From: Chitinophaga horti
GTDB lineage: Bacteria > Bacteroidota > Bacteroidia > Chitinophagales > Chitinophagaceae
Assembly (NCBI RefSeq): GCF_022867795.2
Contig: NZ_CP107006.1
Span: 992,001 to 1,056,000, forward strand
Reading direction: 5' to 3'
Length of the DNA: 64,000 bases
Shown: positions 1 to 7,782 of the stretch, in pieces
How positions within the stretch are numbered: position 1 is the first letter of the stretch
How the letters are laid out: every line of letters starts with the position of its first letter
Position numbers and translations under genes: made by a program
Notes under the pieces: model-generated
What the model was told of the DNA's origin: nothing
Seen by the model: the letters and a program-made list of their open reading frames with translations, nothing else
Database searches by the model: none

Positions 1-796
1 GCTTCGCAATAGTGGTATTGAGGCTGGATGACATTTCCTGCAGGGATTTAAGTGTTTGTTCCAGTTCGCCGTTCGCCAGGGTGCCCATAGTTTTGTCGGC
101 ATTATCGAGGATACCTGCGATTTTTTCGTTGTTAGCTTTCAGGTTAGCCGTAACAGCTTCCAGGTTTTTGAAAGTACCGTTTACAGAGCCATTCCTGTCC
201 AGCATACCGGTAAGTGAATTGGTAGCGGTAGATAAATGTCCCATGGTGCCATTCAGGTGGTTGATGGCAGAACGCAGGTTGCTTTTGGCCGTGGTGTCAA
301 ATACAGAGTTTACGGTCATCAGCAGGGAGTCTACCTGTCCGAGAGTACCTTCCAGTTTGGATACCAGTGGGTTGAGCTGCTCTTTCAGGGCATCGGTGAT
401 GGAACCATCTACCGCTGCATAGATCGTGTCGCCGTTACCGAGATAGTCGGTGGCATCGCCGAAGTCAAGTTCCACTTTTTTGGTGCCCAGCAGTTCGCTG
501 CTGATGCGGGCCACGGAGTTTCGTGGTATTTCTATGTCTTTTGAAATGGAAAGCGTTACGAGGATGCGGCCGGCGTGTTTGTCCATTACCTTGAGGTCGG
601 TCACATTACCTACAATGAGGCCGTTTACCTGTACGCTGTTAGATGGCTGCAAGCCGTTTACTTGTGTGTAAACAGCATAAATCTCTTTCTTTGAGGAAAA
701 CAGGCTGTTGCCCTTCAGGAAGTTAAATCCCAGGACCAATAAAGCAATTCCTGCGGCAGACAGTATGCCTACTTTAGTTTCGTTAGATATTTTCAT
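1..796 (-). CDS. MlaD/MCE-domain lipid transport protein, partial (3' end outside window)
   Basis: The reading frame is open from an ATG at 796 to the window edge, giving about 265 residues without the C terminus. The N terminus (MKISNETKVG) is followed by one hydrophobic membrane anchor at roughly residues 8-24. The MCE domain follows (about residues 35-115) with the motif VNGLQPSNSVQVNGLIVG, typical of MlaD proteins. The rest is a helical, coiled-coil-like region rich in N, L and S (for example NHLNGTMGHL), as in Bacteroidota MCE proteins. The family forms hexameric rings in the periplasm that carry phospholipids between inner and outer membranes, with MlaE/MlaF ABC partners that are not in the window. 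The amidase lies 103 bp upstream on the same strand, so both may be one transcription unit. Domain identity is clear; the exact substrate is inference. Confidence 0.9.
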   Translation of the reverse strand, partial: MKISNETKVGILSAAGIALLVLGFNFLKGNSLFSSKKEIYAVYTQVNGLQPSNSVQVNGLIVGNVTDLKVMDKHAGRILVTLSISKDIEIPRNSVARISSELLGTKKVELDFGDATDYLGNGDTIYAAVDGSITDALKEQLNPLVSKLEGTLGQVDSLLMTVNSVFDTTAKSNLRSAINHLNGTMGHLSTATNSLTGMLDRNGSVNGTFKNLEAVTANLKANNEKIAGILDNADKTMGTLANGELEQTLKSLQEMSSSLNTTIAK

Positions 797-899
797 CCAG
801 TTTTATTGTGTATATGGTTTTGCCAGTCAGCAAAAATAACAAAATACAAAAGTGAGCAGTTGCAGGAAGGTATTATGCGGGTAAAGATAGGATATTATC

Positions 900-2144
900 T
901 TACATGAGCGAATTAACCCTTACTCCATTTTTATAGGGTACCAGGAATGCATCCGGGAAACCCTGCTTCTGCGCTTTGTACATCGCCGCATGGGCTTCGG
1001 CTTCCGAACGGAAGGGGCCCATGAGGTATTTGTATTTTTTCTTTCTGTCTATCAAAACCTGTTCCCTTTCTATTTTGCTGGACCCAAGTTTCTTAAAGAT
1101 GGATGAACTTTCCGTATATACTTTATCGGTAATGCAAAGCTGAACCCTGTATTCCTCGCCGGTTACAGGCACTGGCGGGAGGGGTTGCTCGTTCCGCACG
1201 CTGGCAGGTGTACCCTGTACCGGTTTTTCCACAGGAGCGGGCGCCGGGGCCGGGGTGTTGTCTGAAGCATCGGTGTTTTCACCATACTTTTCCAGGTGAT
1301 CTTTATAACGTTTGGTGGCTTTGAAGATAGACATGGCCGTTTCGTTCTGGCCGGCAGCGGAGTTGAGGTATTCTTCTTCCTCAGGATTACTGATAAACCC
1401 AAGTTCGATCAGCACACTCGGCATGGCTGTGGCCTGCAGTACCCAAATCCCTTTTTCATTACGCTGACGGGCGCCACGGTTAATACGACCTACCTGTTCA
1501 AACTCATCCTGCACGAAGTTAGACAGGCGAACGCTGTTTTCGAAAAACACGTTTTGCATCGTATTACGCATAATCATGGTCGCCGGGTCATTGGCACCTA
1601 TCATCTGTTTGCTTTCTTCGGAATTAGCATCCAGTACGATTACCGAGTTGCTGCGAAGTGATTCGCTCTTGGCCTCGTTTCTGTCGGTTGCCCAAATGTA
1701 AGTTTCGGTGCCCTTTGCAGCGCTGGGCACATTCTTATAGATAGGAATTTTCTTTTTGCCTTTGCCTTTACGGTACCCCACCACTTTACGGCCATAAGCC
1801 GCATTACAGTGGATAGATATGAACAGGTCGCCGGAAGCATCGTTGGCGATACGTGCTTTCTCCCTCGGATCGTCGAAACGGTCCGTTTTGCGCGTATACA
1901 CTACTTTTACATCGGGCATTTTTTCTTCGATCAGTTTACCCAGCTTAAGGGCAACGGCCAGGGATATTTCTTTCTCGGTGGAAAAGGTACCTTTTGCACC
2001 ACTGTCATGACCACCATGGCCAGCATCAATCACAATCACCTTAATCGGCTTGTCCTGCTGCAGGGGAGCCACTTTAGCCCTTATGAATAAAATCGAAACT
2101 AACGCAATACCCAGTCCTGTTGTCAACGGTCTTGTCCAACGCAT
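900..2144 (-). CDS. N-acetylmuramoyl-L-alanine amidase with SPOR domain
   Basis: The 414-residue protein is a zinc-dependent amidase that cuts the bond between MurNAc and the stem peptide of peptidoglycan. An N-terminal hydrophobic segment (about residues 8-22) exports or anchors it. The Amidase_3 catalytic domain spans about 34-260, with metal ligands visible as H43 (IDAGHGGHDSGA), E57 (STEKE) and H112 (FISIHCNA), and the catalytic Glu in VLIELGFISN near residue 246. A Pro/Ala-rich linker (about 295-325) leads to a SPOR-like C-terminal domain (about 330-410), which binds denuded glycan at division sites. The gene is divergent from lptD, with 179 bp between them, and lies upstream of the MCE gene: an envelope-maintenance neighbourhood. 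Family assignment is firm; a role in daughter-cell separation is inferred. Confidence 0.93.
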   Translation of the reverse strand: MRWTRPLTTGLGIALVSILFIRAKVAPLQQDKPIKVIVIDAGHGGHDSGAKGTFSTEKEISLAVALKLGKLIEEKMPDVKVVYTRKTDRFDDPREKARIANDASGDLFISIHCNAAYGRKVVGYRKGKGKKKIPIYKNVPSAAKGTETYIWATDRNEAKSESLRSNSVIVLDANSEESKQMIGANDPATMIMRNTMQNVFFENSVRLSNFVQDEFEQVGRINRGARQRNEKGIWVLQATAMPSVLIELGFISNPEEEEYLNSAAGQNETAMSIFKATKRYKDHLEKYGENTDASDNTPAPAPAPVEKPVQGTPASVRNEQPLPPVPVTGEEYRVQLCITDKVYTESSSIFKKLGSSKIEREQVLIDRKKKYKYLMGPFRSEAEAHAAMYKAQKQGFPDAFLVPYKNGVRVNSLM

Positions 2145-2301
2145 GTTGCTTATCTATTTTGTTTTAATGGGTTAGTTTATCTTAAAATATTTGTAAAGTT
2201 TTCTATCTTCTCGCAATGATAGTGCCTGTTTACATGGCTTTTCACACAATCGTGTAGGCCTGTCCCGGGAACCATCATGTCGTAATTTGTATAAAAACTT
2301 G

Positions 2302-2309
2302 TAGGTTTG
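2302..2309 (+). promoter_or_regulatory. Candidate -7 element before lptD
   Basis: TAGGTTTG fits the Bacteroidota primary-sigma -7 consensus TAnnTTTG and sits 14 bp before the lptD ATG. I do not see a TTTG at the expected 19-21 bp upstream, so support is only partial. Confidence 0.4.
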
Positions 2310-2323
2310 TGCCCGCTTGACAC

Positions 2324-4741
2324 ATGTACCCTTTCTGCAAAAATAGTTATAAAAAGTTTTTCAGGCAGTCGCAATTGCCTTTGATAGCAGTTTTGTTGCT
2401 GTCATCGCCTGTCATATTAGACGGTATTGCCCGTGCGTCCGGTGCGGCGCTTCCCTCTTTTAACAAAAAATTAGCACAGCAAACCCTGCCGGGACTGGAT
2501 ACGGTGCCCGATACTGTACCCAATCAAAAAAGTCCTTTACAGGATTCGCTGATACGCCAGCGTATTAAAATGGCGCAGGCGGATAGCGCGGCTATTGTCG
2601 ACAGCATCCCGTCGATCGACTCCCTCGGCCCCCGCCCGAACGACACGCTGAACCTGGCCAAGATCTCCAACGACTCCCTGGAGGCCCCGATCTTCTTTAA
2701 GGTAAAGGACTCCTCTGTAACGTATATTAAGCGGAAGGAAGTATACATGTACGGCTCCGCCGATGTAAAATATAAAGAGATTGCCGTTACGGGCGACCGT
2801 ATGCAGATCGATCAGGAAAGGGGATTGCTGAAAGTGACGCCTTCTATTGACTCCGCCGGTAAAAAGACAGGCCTTCCCGTATTCAGCGACGGCTCCCAAA
2901 CCACTGACCAGGATAGCATCGTTTACAGCATTACTTCTCAGAAAGCATTGATCTACAATACCCGCGCGCAATATGGCGAGGGCTACATCGTGAGCCAGAA
3001 GGTGAAAAAGGCGCCCGATAATACGGTGTTCGGCTTTAAGAATGGATATACTACCTGTAACCTCGATACGCCGCACTTCGCCTTTCGCGCCCGTAAAATC
3101 AAGGTGATTCCCAACAAACTGATCATATCCGGTCCGGCTAACCTGGAGATCCAGGGGATTCCGACACCATTATATATTCCTTTTGCCATTTTCCCGATTA
3201 CAAGTGGACAGCGCTCAGGTATCCTGGTGCCGCAGTACACGGTGAACCAGCAAAAGGGGATAGGCCTGGAAAATGGCGGTTATTATATTGGTTTGGGTGA
3301 ATACCTCGACCTTACCGTGCGAGGCAACGTGTATTCTTACGGTAGCTGGGGTACTACTTTTAGTCCCACCTACCGGAAACGGTACCGCTATAACGGGGGG
3401 CTGAACATCTCCCTGGCCAACACCCGCTTCGGCGACCCGGAAGTGAAAGAGGATTTTTCCGTATCGCGCGACTTTAACGTCACCTGGAACCATAGTATGG
3501 ACAGTAAAGCGCGGCCGGGAACGAACTTTAGCGCGAACGTACACTTTGGTACATCTAACTATAACTCTTACAACGTAACAGATTATCAAACCAGGCTGAA
3601 TAACATCCTCACCTCGTCTATCGCCTACAGCAAAAGCTGGCAGGGTAAGCCTTACAACCTGACGCTTTCCCTCAACCACTCGCAGAATAACGCCACGCGC
3701 GATGTAACGATCACTGCGCCGGAGGCGGCATTCACCGTGAATACGATATATCCTTTCCAGCGCGACGGTGGTTCGGGCATGGGCAAATGGTACGAGAAGA
3801 TCGGTATCAGCTACACCGGTAACCTTCGCAATACCACGACCTTTAAAGACAGCACTTTCGGCAAGCCCGCCATGTGGGAACGCCTGCAAACGGGCATGCA
3901 ACACCAGATACCGCTCAGCTTTTCCATCCCCCTGGGTAAAAACTTTACCCTGTCGCCCAGTGTAAGTTATTCGGAGAAGTGGTACACAAAACGGTTGAAC
4001 CGTACCTGGAACGAAGACGAGTATAAGATAGATACTGTATATGAAAACGGTTTCTATTCCATGCGCGAGGTGAGCACGGGTATGTCTGTCGCCACGGCAT
4101 TGTATGGTATGTACACCTTCAAAAAAGGGTCTAAGGTAGATGCGATCCGTCACGTGATACGGCCGACGGCGAGCATTAGCTACAAACCTGATCTGGCTGA
4201 ACAATTTTATTATAACCTGCGATATGATACCGGCATGAACGCCATCCAGCGCGTGTCTTACTTCGATGGCTCCGTGTTTGGTCCACCCTCCGCGGGTACC
4301 TTTGGTGGTGTTAGCTTTAGCATCGATAACAACCTGGAGATGCGGATGAAGTCCAAGAAAGACAGTACCGGGTTCAAGAAGGTGAAGCTGCTCGACGGTT
4401 TCGGTATCAATGGTAGTTACAACCTGGTAGCCGATTCGTTTAACCTGTCGACGTTCAGCATTTACGCCCGTACCAACCTGTTCGATAAAGTGAACATCTC
4501 CGCCAACGGTACTATCGATCCTTACCAGCTTGACTCCATCGGCCGGCGGTTGGATAAGTACGCCTGGCAGGGGATGGGCACGACCAAACTGGGACGATTA
4601 ACCAGTATGAACGTGGCCATCAGTACCTCGTTCCAATCGCAGGACAAAAAGAGTAAAGAAAAAGAGCAGCAGAAAGATAACATCATCGAGAACGAAACCA
4701 CCGTGCCCAGCTGGAAGCGCAGCGCCGCCAACTGGAAATGA
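2324..4741 (+). CDS. lptD: LPS-assembly protein LptD, N-terminal and barrel part (frameshifted)
   Basis: LptD is the outer-membrane beta-barrel that inserts lipopolysaccharide into the outer leaflet. The 805 residues start with a signal peptide (hydrophobic stretch about 20-45), then an OstA/LptA-like periplasmic domain (about 130-260; KYKEIAVTGDRMQIDQERG), then an aromatic-rich barrel (about 280-800) with alternating strands such as YGSWGTTFSPTYRKRYRYNG. The frame ends at a TGA (4739-4741) with the tail WKRSAANWK, which is not a barrel end. The missing C-terminal strands are encoded at once in the -1 frame. In that frame the DNA before the stop reads AQLEAQRRQLEMTRANPGEY, which fits the expected continuation. 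One lost base between about 4682 and 4740 explains the split. Full length would be about 930 residues, usual for this phylum. Because LptD is normally essential in LPS producers, a sequencing error is likely. Confidence 0.9.
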   Translation: MYPFCKNSYKKFFRQSQLPLIAVLLLSSPVILDGIARASGAALPSFNKKLAQQTLPGLDTVPDTVPNQKSPLQDSLIRQRIKMAQADSAAIVDSIPSIDSLGPRPNDTLNLAKISNDSLEAPIFFKVKDSSVTYIKRKEVYMYGSADVKYKEIAVTGDRMQIDQERGLLKVTPSIDSAGKKTGLPVFSDGSQTTDQDSIVYSITSQKALIYNTRAQYGEGYIVSQKVKKAPDNTVFGFKNGYTTCNLDTPHFAFRARKIKVIPNKLIISGPANLEIQGIPTPLYIPFAIFPITSGQRSGILVPQYTVNQQKGIGLENGGYYIGLGEYLDLTVRGNVYSYGSWGTTFSPTYRKRYRYNGGLNISLANTRFGDPEVKEDFSVSRDFNVTWNHSMDSKARPGTNFSANVHFGTSNYNSYNVTDYQTRLNNILTSSIAYSKSWQGKPYNLTLSLNHSQNNATRDVTITAPEAAFTVNTIYPFQRDGGSGMGKWYEKIGISYTGNLRNTTTFKDSTFGKPAMWERLQTGMQHQIPLSFSIPLGKNFTLSPSVSYSEKWYTKRLNRTWNEDEYKIDTVYENGFYSMREVSTGMSVATALYGMYTFKKGSKVDAIRHVIRPTASISYKPDLAEQFYYNLRYDTGMNAIQRVSYFDGSVFGPPSAGTFGGVSFSIDNNLEMRMKSKKDSTGFKKVKLLDGFGINGSYNLVADSFNLSTFSIYARTNLFDKVNISANGTIDPYQLDSIGRRLDKYAWQGMGTTKLGRLTSMNVAISTSFQSQDKKSKEKEQQKDNIIENETTVPSWKRSAANWK

Positions 4742-5118
4742 CCCGTGCGAACCCGGGTGAGTATGTGGATTTCGATATTCCGTGGCGTATTGATCTTTCG
4801 TACAGCTTAAACTTCTCGAAGACCCGTACTGCCGATTACAGGCGCGATACCACCGTATTTACCCAGTACCTCAGCTTCAACGGCGACTTTAGCCTTACGC
4901 CCAACTGGAAGATTGGTATGAGCAGCGGTTACGACTTCCGTTTGAACCAGATCTCGTATACCACCATGTACGTATCGCGCGATCTGCACTGTTGGCAGAT
5001 GTCGATCAATCTGGTGCCATTCGGTTCCTACCGATCTTTCAGCATCACCATCAGCCCGAAAGCCGGTATTCTGCGTGATTTGCGGGTGAACAGGACGCGG
5101 CAGTTCTATGATTTGTAG
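4738..5118 (+). CDS. lptD: LptD C-terminal barrel fragment (continuation in -1 frame)
   Basis: This frame gives 126 residues from an ATG that overlaps the upstream stop in an ATGA arrangement. The frame is actually open back to 4682. The content is the end of an LptD barrel: NPGEYVDFDIPWRIDLSYSL, then strands ending in SPKAGILRDLRVNRTRQFYD, a C-terminal signature typical of Bacteroidota LptD. It has no signal peptide, so on its own it could not reach the outer membrane. I therefore read it as the rest of the preceding gene rather than an independent gene. Translational coupling through ATGA is possible in principle, but a split barrel would be unusual. Confidence 0.8.
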   Translation: MTRANPGEYVDFDIPWRIDLSYSLNFSKTRTADYRRDTTVFTQYLSFNGDFSLTPNWKIGMSSGYDFRLNQISYTTMYVSRDLHCWQMSINLVPFGSYRSFSITISPKAGILRDLRVNRTRQFYDL

Positions 5119-5142
5119 CGGATAGCATGTTATTTAAGGAGG

Positions 5143-5169
5143 GCCGTTGCGGGAGCAGCGGCTTTTTTT
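5143..5169 (+). terminator. Intrinsic terminator of lptD
   Basis: An 8-bp stem (GCCGTTGC with GCAGCGGC, one G-T pair) closes a GGGA loop and is followed by seven T residues. It lies 24 bp after the lptD stop. Confidence 0.85.
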
Positions 5170-5170
5170 A

Positions 5171-5247
5171 TGACCCGGATTGGATTAGGATCGATGACCC
5201 ACTGCTTAGAAGGCAGTAGATCTGTAACTCCGTTCAGATGCAGATCC
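5171..5247 (-). pseudogene. Decayed tRNA-Arg(TCT) copy
   Basis: Read on the minus strand this matches the intact tRNA-Arg at 6835-6908 over the anticodon arm (ACTGCCTTCTAAGCAGT is identical) and the 3' acceptor end (AATCCAATCCGGGTCA). The T loop has lost the TTCGAAT core (ATCCTAAT instead), and the 5' acceptor and D arm no longer pair (GGATCTG against CCGGGTC). It therefore looks non-functional. It begins 1 bp after the lptD terminator. Possible origins are a past integration or an inverted duplication. Confidence 0.75.
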
Positions 5248-5257
5248 AAAGTGAAGA

Positions 5258-5291
5258 CCTGAGGTTCGAAGCGGATTCGAACCACGTCAGG
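5258..5291. repeat. Inverted repeat with tRNA T-arm-like core at the plsC 3' end
   Basis: GGTTCGAA and TTCGAACC form an 8-bp stem around GCGGA, extended by CCTGA/TCAGG outside an ACG bulge. On the minus strand the core GGTTCGAATCC equals the T arm of the tRNA-Arg downstream, so this may be another tRNA fragment. The plsC stop codon lies in the outer arm. A terminator role is possible, but there is no clear T-run. Confidence 0.5.
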
Positions 5292-6033
5292 AATGTTCGC
5301 AATAATACTTCCACATCAAAGTAAACACTTTTTCCTTTAACGTCGGCAAATCCTGCCGCGTTAACCCTTCTGTCGGAATAGGCGGCAGGAAGTGAAACTC
5401 GATGGGATGTGGCCAGGCCCAAAATGAAGTGCCGGCAGCGGGCAGTATTTTACGCGTGTTGAACAGCAGCGCCGGGATCATTGGCTTTTGCGTATCGATA
5501 GCCAGCGCAAAGGCGCCATCATAAAAGCTTTTTATCGGAAAGTCCGTTTTATTACGCGTGCCTTCGGGGTATAACAATACATGCATGCCTTTGGCGAGGG
5601 CCTCTTTCATTTGCACCACGCTGTTTTTACGGCTTTGCTCGTCTTTACGGTCCACCATGATACCAGGAATGCGGTACATGATCCCGAATAGGGGAATCTT
5701 ACCCATTTCCGCCTTAGCGAGCGTTTTGCTCACCCCAGGAATAGCAGAAGTGGTGACAGGTACATCTATCATTGAATTGTGATTGCACACCACTACATAG
5801 GATTCGCTTTTTTTGAAGTAATGCACCCCTTTGCGTTTTACCGGGCAGCCGATTAACGGCATATAGAAAAACATCCAAACGCGGCCCATCTGCTGGAATA
5901 AGCGTGTGCCCGCCGGGTCTTTCAGCCGCGAGGCCACCAGCACGATAGGGAACACAATAAGCATGGTGAGTACGAACAGGAGTAGTCCGTACACCGCATA
6001 TATACGCCCCAAAACATTGCGGAACCAATTCAT
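5287..6033 (-). CDS. plsC: 1-acyl-sn-glycerol-3-phosphate acyltransferase (PlsC family)
   Basis: This 248-residue membrane-bound acyltransferase puts the second acyl chain on lysophosphatidate in phospholipid synthesis. I chose the ATG at 6033 (MNWFRNVLGRIYAVYG) because a longer frame would run into ung and adds a sequence unlike the family. An N-terminal transmembrane stretch covers about residues 10-35. Catalytic HX4D is seen as H85-D90 (NHNSMID), and the acceptor-binding EGTR motif is at 157-160 (LLYPEGTR). The gene starts 20 bp after ung ends, suggesting co-transcription. Related LPLAT enzymes that acylate other lipids share these motifs, so substrate choice is from family knowledge. Confidence 0.9.
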   Translation of the reverse strand: MNWFRNVLGRIYAVYGLLLFVLTMLIVFPIVLVASRLKDPAGTRLFQQMGRVWMFFYMPLIGCPVKRKGVHYFKKSESYVVVCNHNSMIDVPVTTSAIPGVSKTLAKAEMGKIPLFGIMYRIPGIMVDRKDEQSRKNSVVQMKEALAKGMHVLLYPEGTRNKTDFPIKSFYDGAFALAIDTQKPMIPALLFNTRKILPAAGTSFWAWPHPIEFHFLPPIPTEGLTRQDLPTLKEKVFTLMWKYYCEHS

Positions 6034-6053
6034 GCAACAATCAATTAGCGGGT

Positions 6054-6725
6054 TTACAGTCGCCAGTCGATAGGCTCCAGGCCCTCTTTTACCAGCAGTT
6101 CGTTTGTTTTGGAAAAATGCCTGCAACCGAAGAAGCCTTTGTCAGCACTGAACGGCGAAGGATGCGCCGCCTTTAAGATATGATGTTTGGTGGCGTCGAT
6201 GAGAATTTGTTTCTCCTGGGCAAAGCGTCCCCAGAGTATAAATACTACCCCCTGCTTTTTATCCGAGATTTTCTGGATGACTGCATCCGTGAAGTTTTCC
6301 CAACCGATTTTGCTGTGGGAAGCCGGTTCGTTGGCGCGTACCGTGAGCATCGCATTCAGCATAAGCACACCATTTTGCGCCCAGGGAGTCAGGTCGCCCG
6401 TTTCGGGAATAGGCAGTCCCAGGTCTTTATTGATTTCTTTGTAAATATTCACGAGCGATGGCGGCGGTTTTACCCCTTTCTGCACCGAGAAGCACAGTCC
6501 GTGCGCTTGTCCGGGATTATGGTATGGGTCCTGCCCAAGTAAAACCACCTTTAATTTATCGAATGGAGTTTGATCAAATGCGTTGAAAATGAGGCCGCCC
6601 GGCGGATAGATCGTTTTGCCGGAAGCCTTTTCCAGCTTCAGGTGCATGGCAATCTGTTCGAAATAGGCTTTATGAAATTCGTCTTTAAGTATTTCCTTCC
6701 AGCTGTCTTCTATTTTAACCTCCAT
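6054..6725 (-). CDS. ung: Uracil-DNA glycosylase, family 1
   Basis: The enzyme removes uracil from DNA after cytosine deamination or dUTP misincorporation and starts base-excision repair. The 223-residue length is normal. The catalytic water-activating loop GQDPYHNPGQAHGLCFSV carries D66; the minor-groove Pro-rich segment is KPPPSL, and the leucine-loop region HPSPFSADKGFFGCRHFS lies near residue 188. These are the hallmark motifs of UNG-type enzymes. plsC follows 20 bp downstream on the same strand. Upstream, a divergent promoter drives tRNA-Arg. Confidence 0.97.
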   Translation of the reverse strand: MEVKIEDSWKEILKDEFHKAYFEQIAMHLKLEKASGKTIYPPGGLIFNAFDQTPFDKLKVVLLGQDPYHNPGQAHGLCFSVQKGVKPPPSLVNIYKEINKDLGLPIPETGDLTPWAQNGVLMLNAMLTVRANEPASHSKIGWENFTDAVIQKISDKKQGVVFILWGRFAQEKQILIDATKHHILKAAHPSPFSADKGFFGCRHFSKTNELLVKEGLEPIDWRL

Positions 6726-6756
6726 AGTATCTTTTCTTTGCTTTTAAACAACAGAA

Positions 6757-6789
6757 TTTGATTTATTGAATGAAAATTGTATAAATTTG
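6757..6789 (+). promoter_or_regulatory. Bacteroidota-type promoter of tRNA-Arg
   Basis: TTTG at 6757-6760 and TAAATTTG at 6782-6789 match the -33 and -7 (TAnnTTTG) consensus with 21 bp between them. The tRNA begins 45 bp later. Confidence 0.7.
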
Positions 6790-6834
6790 CACTCCCAAAA
6801 GATAAATGTAATTATTTATTTTTGAATGGGAGAT

Positions 6835-6908
6835 GACTCGGTAGCTCAGCTGGATAGAGCAACTGCCTTCTAAGCAGTAGGTCATTGGTTCGAATCCAAT
6901 CCGGGTCA
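6835..6908 (+). tRNA. tRNA-Arg(TCT)
   Basis: The 74-nt cloverleaf has acceptor GACTCGG pairing with CCGGGTC (one G-T), T8/A9, a D arm starting GCTC, an anticodon stem ACTGC/GCAGT around CTTCTAA (anticodon TCT, decoding AGA/AGG), and a T arm with TTCGAAT. The discriminator is A and CCA is not encoded. A small reverse-strand frame over this tRNA is a shadow. Confidence 0.97.
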
Positions 6909-6914
6909 CTTAGA

Positions 6915-6940
6915 GCCCTCGCAATTGCGGGGGCTTCCTT
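6915..6940 (+). terminator. Terminator of tRNA-Arg
   Basis: GCCCTCGCAA pairs with TTGCGGGGGC (10 bp, one T-G), followed by TTCCTT. Confidence 0.75.
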
Positions 6941-6962
6941 ATTTAGGTGCTGCCTGCGCATT

Positions 6963-6992
6963 AAAAAAGGCGCGTCGTGAGACGCGCCTTTT
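6963..6992. terminator. Bidirectional terminator between tRNA-Arg and the small-protein operon
   Basis: AAAAAAGGCGCGTC and GACGCGCCTTTTTT form a 14-bp stem around GTGA, with A and T tracts on either side. It can end transcription from both strands and lies just after the stop of the leftward small gene. Confidence 0.9.
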
Positions 6993-7013
6993 TTATCTTT
7001 TTGCAAGTAGATA

Positions 7014-7172
7014 TTACCATTTAAAGGACTTCACCTTTTGCAGGTAAGCCTTGGCTAGTTCATGTCTTTTAGGAAAAAGTACCCTGTCTTTCAGTTTTTC
7101 AGAAACGTAAGCCAGCAATTCTTTTTCTGACATTTTTGCCACTTTTTCGTTGCTTTTTTCGTTATGTTCCAT
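7014..7172 (-). CDS. Small hypothetical protein, 52 aa
   Basis: An ATG at 7172 starts 52 codons ending in TAA. The product is highly charged (K/E-rich), without Cys, signal peptide or membrane segment, and ends KAYLQKVKSFKW; it should be mostly helical. I recognise no domain. The gene starts 13 bp after the stop of the DUF6934-like gene on the same strand and ends just before a strong terminator, so the two form a likely bicistronic operon. The tight spacing, plausible codon use and placement support a real gene. Its function is unknown; a partner or regulator of the upstream protein is inference only. Confidence 0.65.
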   Translation of the reverse strand: MEHNEKSNEKVAKMSEKELLAYVSEKLKDRVLFPKRHELAKAYLQKVKSFKW

Positions 7173-7185
7173 AATACGAATTTAC

Positions 7186-7728
7186 TTATTTTTTTTTACA
7201 AAAGATGGTATCGTAAGTTTTTCCTGGTCGATATCGTTCCACGTCAATTTCCCCGGCAGCGTCTGTTACACCGCCATAGAAGACATAATCCAGCTTCAGG
7301 TCCTCGAAGTTTTTGTTAACAAAACCCAGGTAGGTAGCAATACGTCGCCCGACGTTCTTACATAGTATGTCACATTTTTTGCGGCAGGTTTGCCTGCATA
7401 TCGCGGGGTATTCCGGATCCGAGTCGCTGCCCTGCACCATAATCAACGCATCTGCCTTTTCTTTGAAAAATTCGGGTACCGTACTTAATACTGTGTGGAA
7501 CACGGTGTAGGTATCGCCGTTTCCGCTCATGACCATGTCTGACAACGTGGCCGTATCCACATCGTATTCGCCGAAGGCGAGGTTATACACCGGGGTGCCG
7601 AACATTTGCTGAATGTACTTGTACTCTATCGCTTTCTGGATTGTTCGAGGCCCGTTACTGGAGAAGATGAATTTTAACGAATCCGGCCGGATCGTGGCAG
7701 TCGTTTCATAAGTGTTTTTGTAAGCCAT
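7186..7728 (-). CDS. DUF6934-like protein
   Basis: The 180-residue soluble protein has no signal peptide. The central part (YNLAFGEYDVDTATLSD, then NGDTYTVFHTVLSTVPEFF and the MVQGSD segment) resembles the DUF6934 family of Bacteroidota as I remember it, in which an N-L-x-F-G-D block is followed by a helix and a G-S-x-x-x-R turn. Here that last motif reads GSDSDPEYP, so any key Arg is missing or moved. A cysteine cluster (CRQTCRKKCDILC, about residues 109-121) is notable and could bind metal. The biochemical function of DUF6934 is unknown. A nested palindrome lies upstream, and a 52-aa gene follows 13 bp downstream. The family call is tentative. Confidence 0.6.
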   Translation of the reverse strand: MAYKNTYETTATIRPDSLKFIFSSNGPRTIQKAIEYKYIQQMFGTPVYNLAFGEYDVDTATLSDMVMSGNGDTYTVFHTVLSTVPEFFKEKADALIMVQGSDSDPEYPAICRQTCRKKCDILCKNVGRRIATYLGFVNKNFEDLKLDYVFYGGVTDAAGEIDVERYRPGKTYDTIFCKKK

Positions 7729-7782
7729 TCGGTTGGTTGATGCATAAGATGGCCGCTATAATGTGGTTAACAGCAATGCCGG

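Noticed and set aside
3215..4204. A long minus-strand frame (329 codons) inside lptD
   Set aside because: It lies opposite a clear beta-barrel gene and has no recognisable domain; long antisense frames are common in GC-rich codon-biased genes.
4650..4741. Programmed -1 frameshifting in lptD
   Set aside because: The only A-rich stretch (near 4655-4665) is not a proper X-XXY-YYZ heptamer in the used frame, and a shift there meets a TAA in the -1 frame.
4738..5118. An independent small beta-rich gene after lptD
   Set aside because: Its sequence is the C-terminal end of LptD, the frame is open upstream of its ATG, and it lacks a signal peptide.
6812..7006. A 64-residue frame opposite tRNA-Arg
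   Set aside because: It is a reverse-strand shadow of the tRNA (the familiar SDPDWIRTND sequence) and crosses two terminators.
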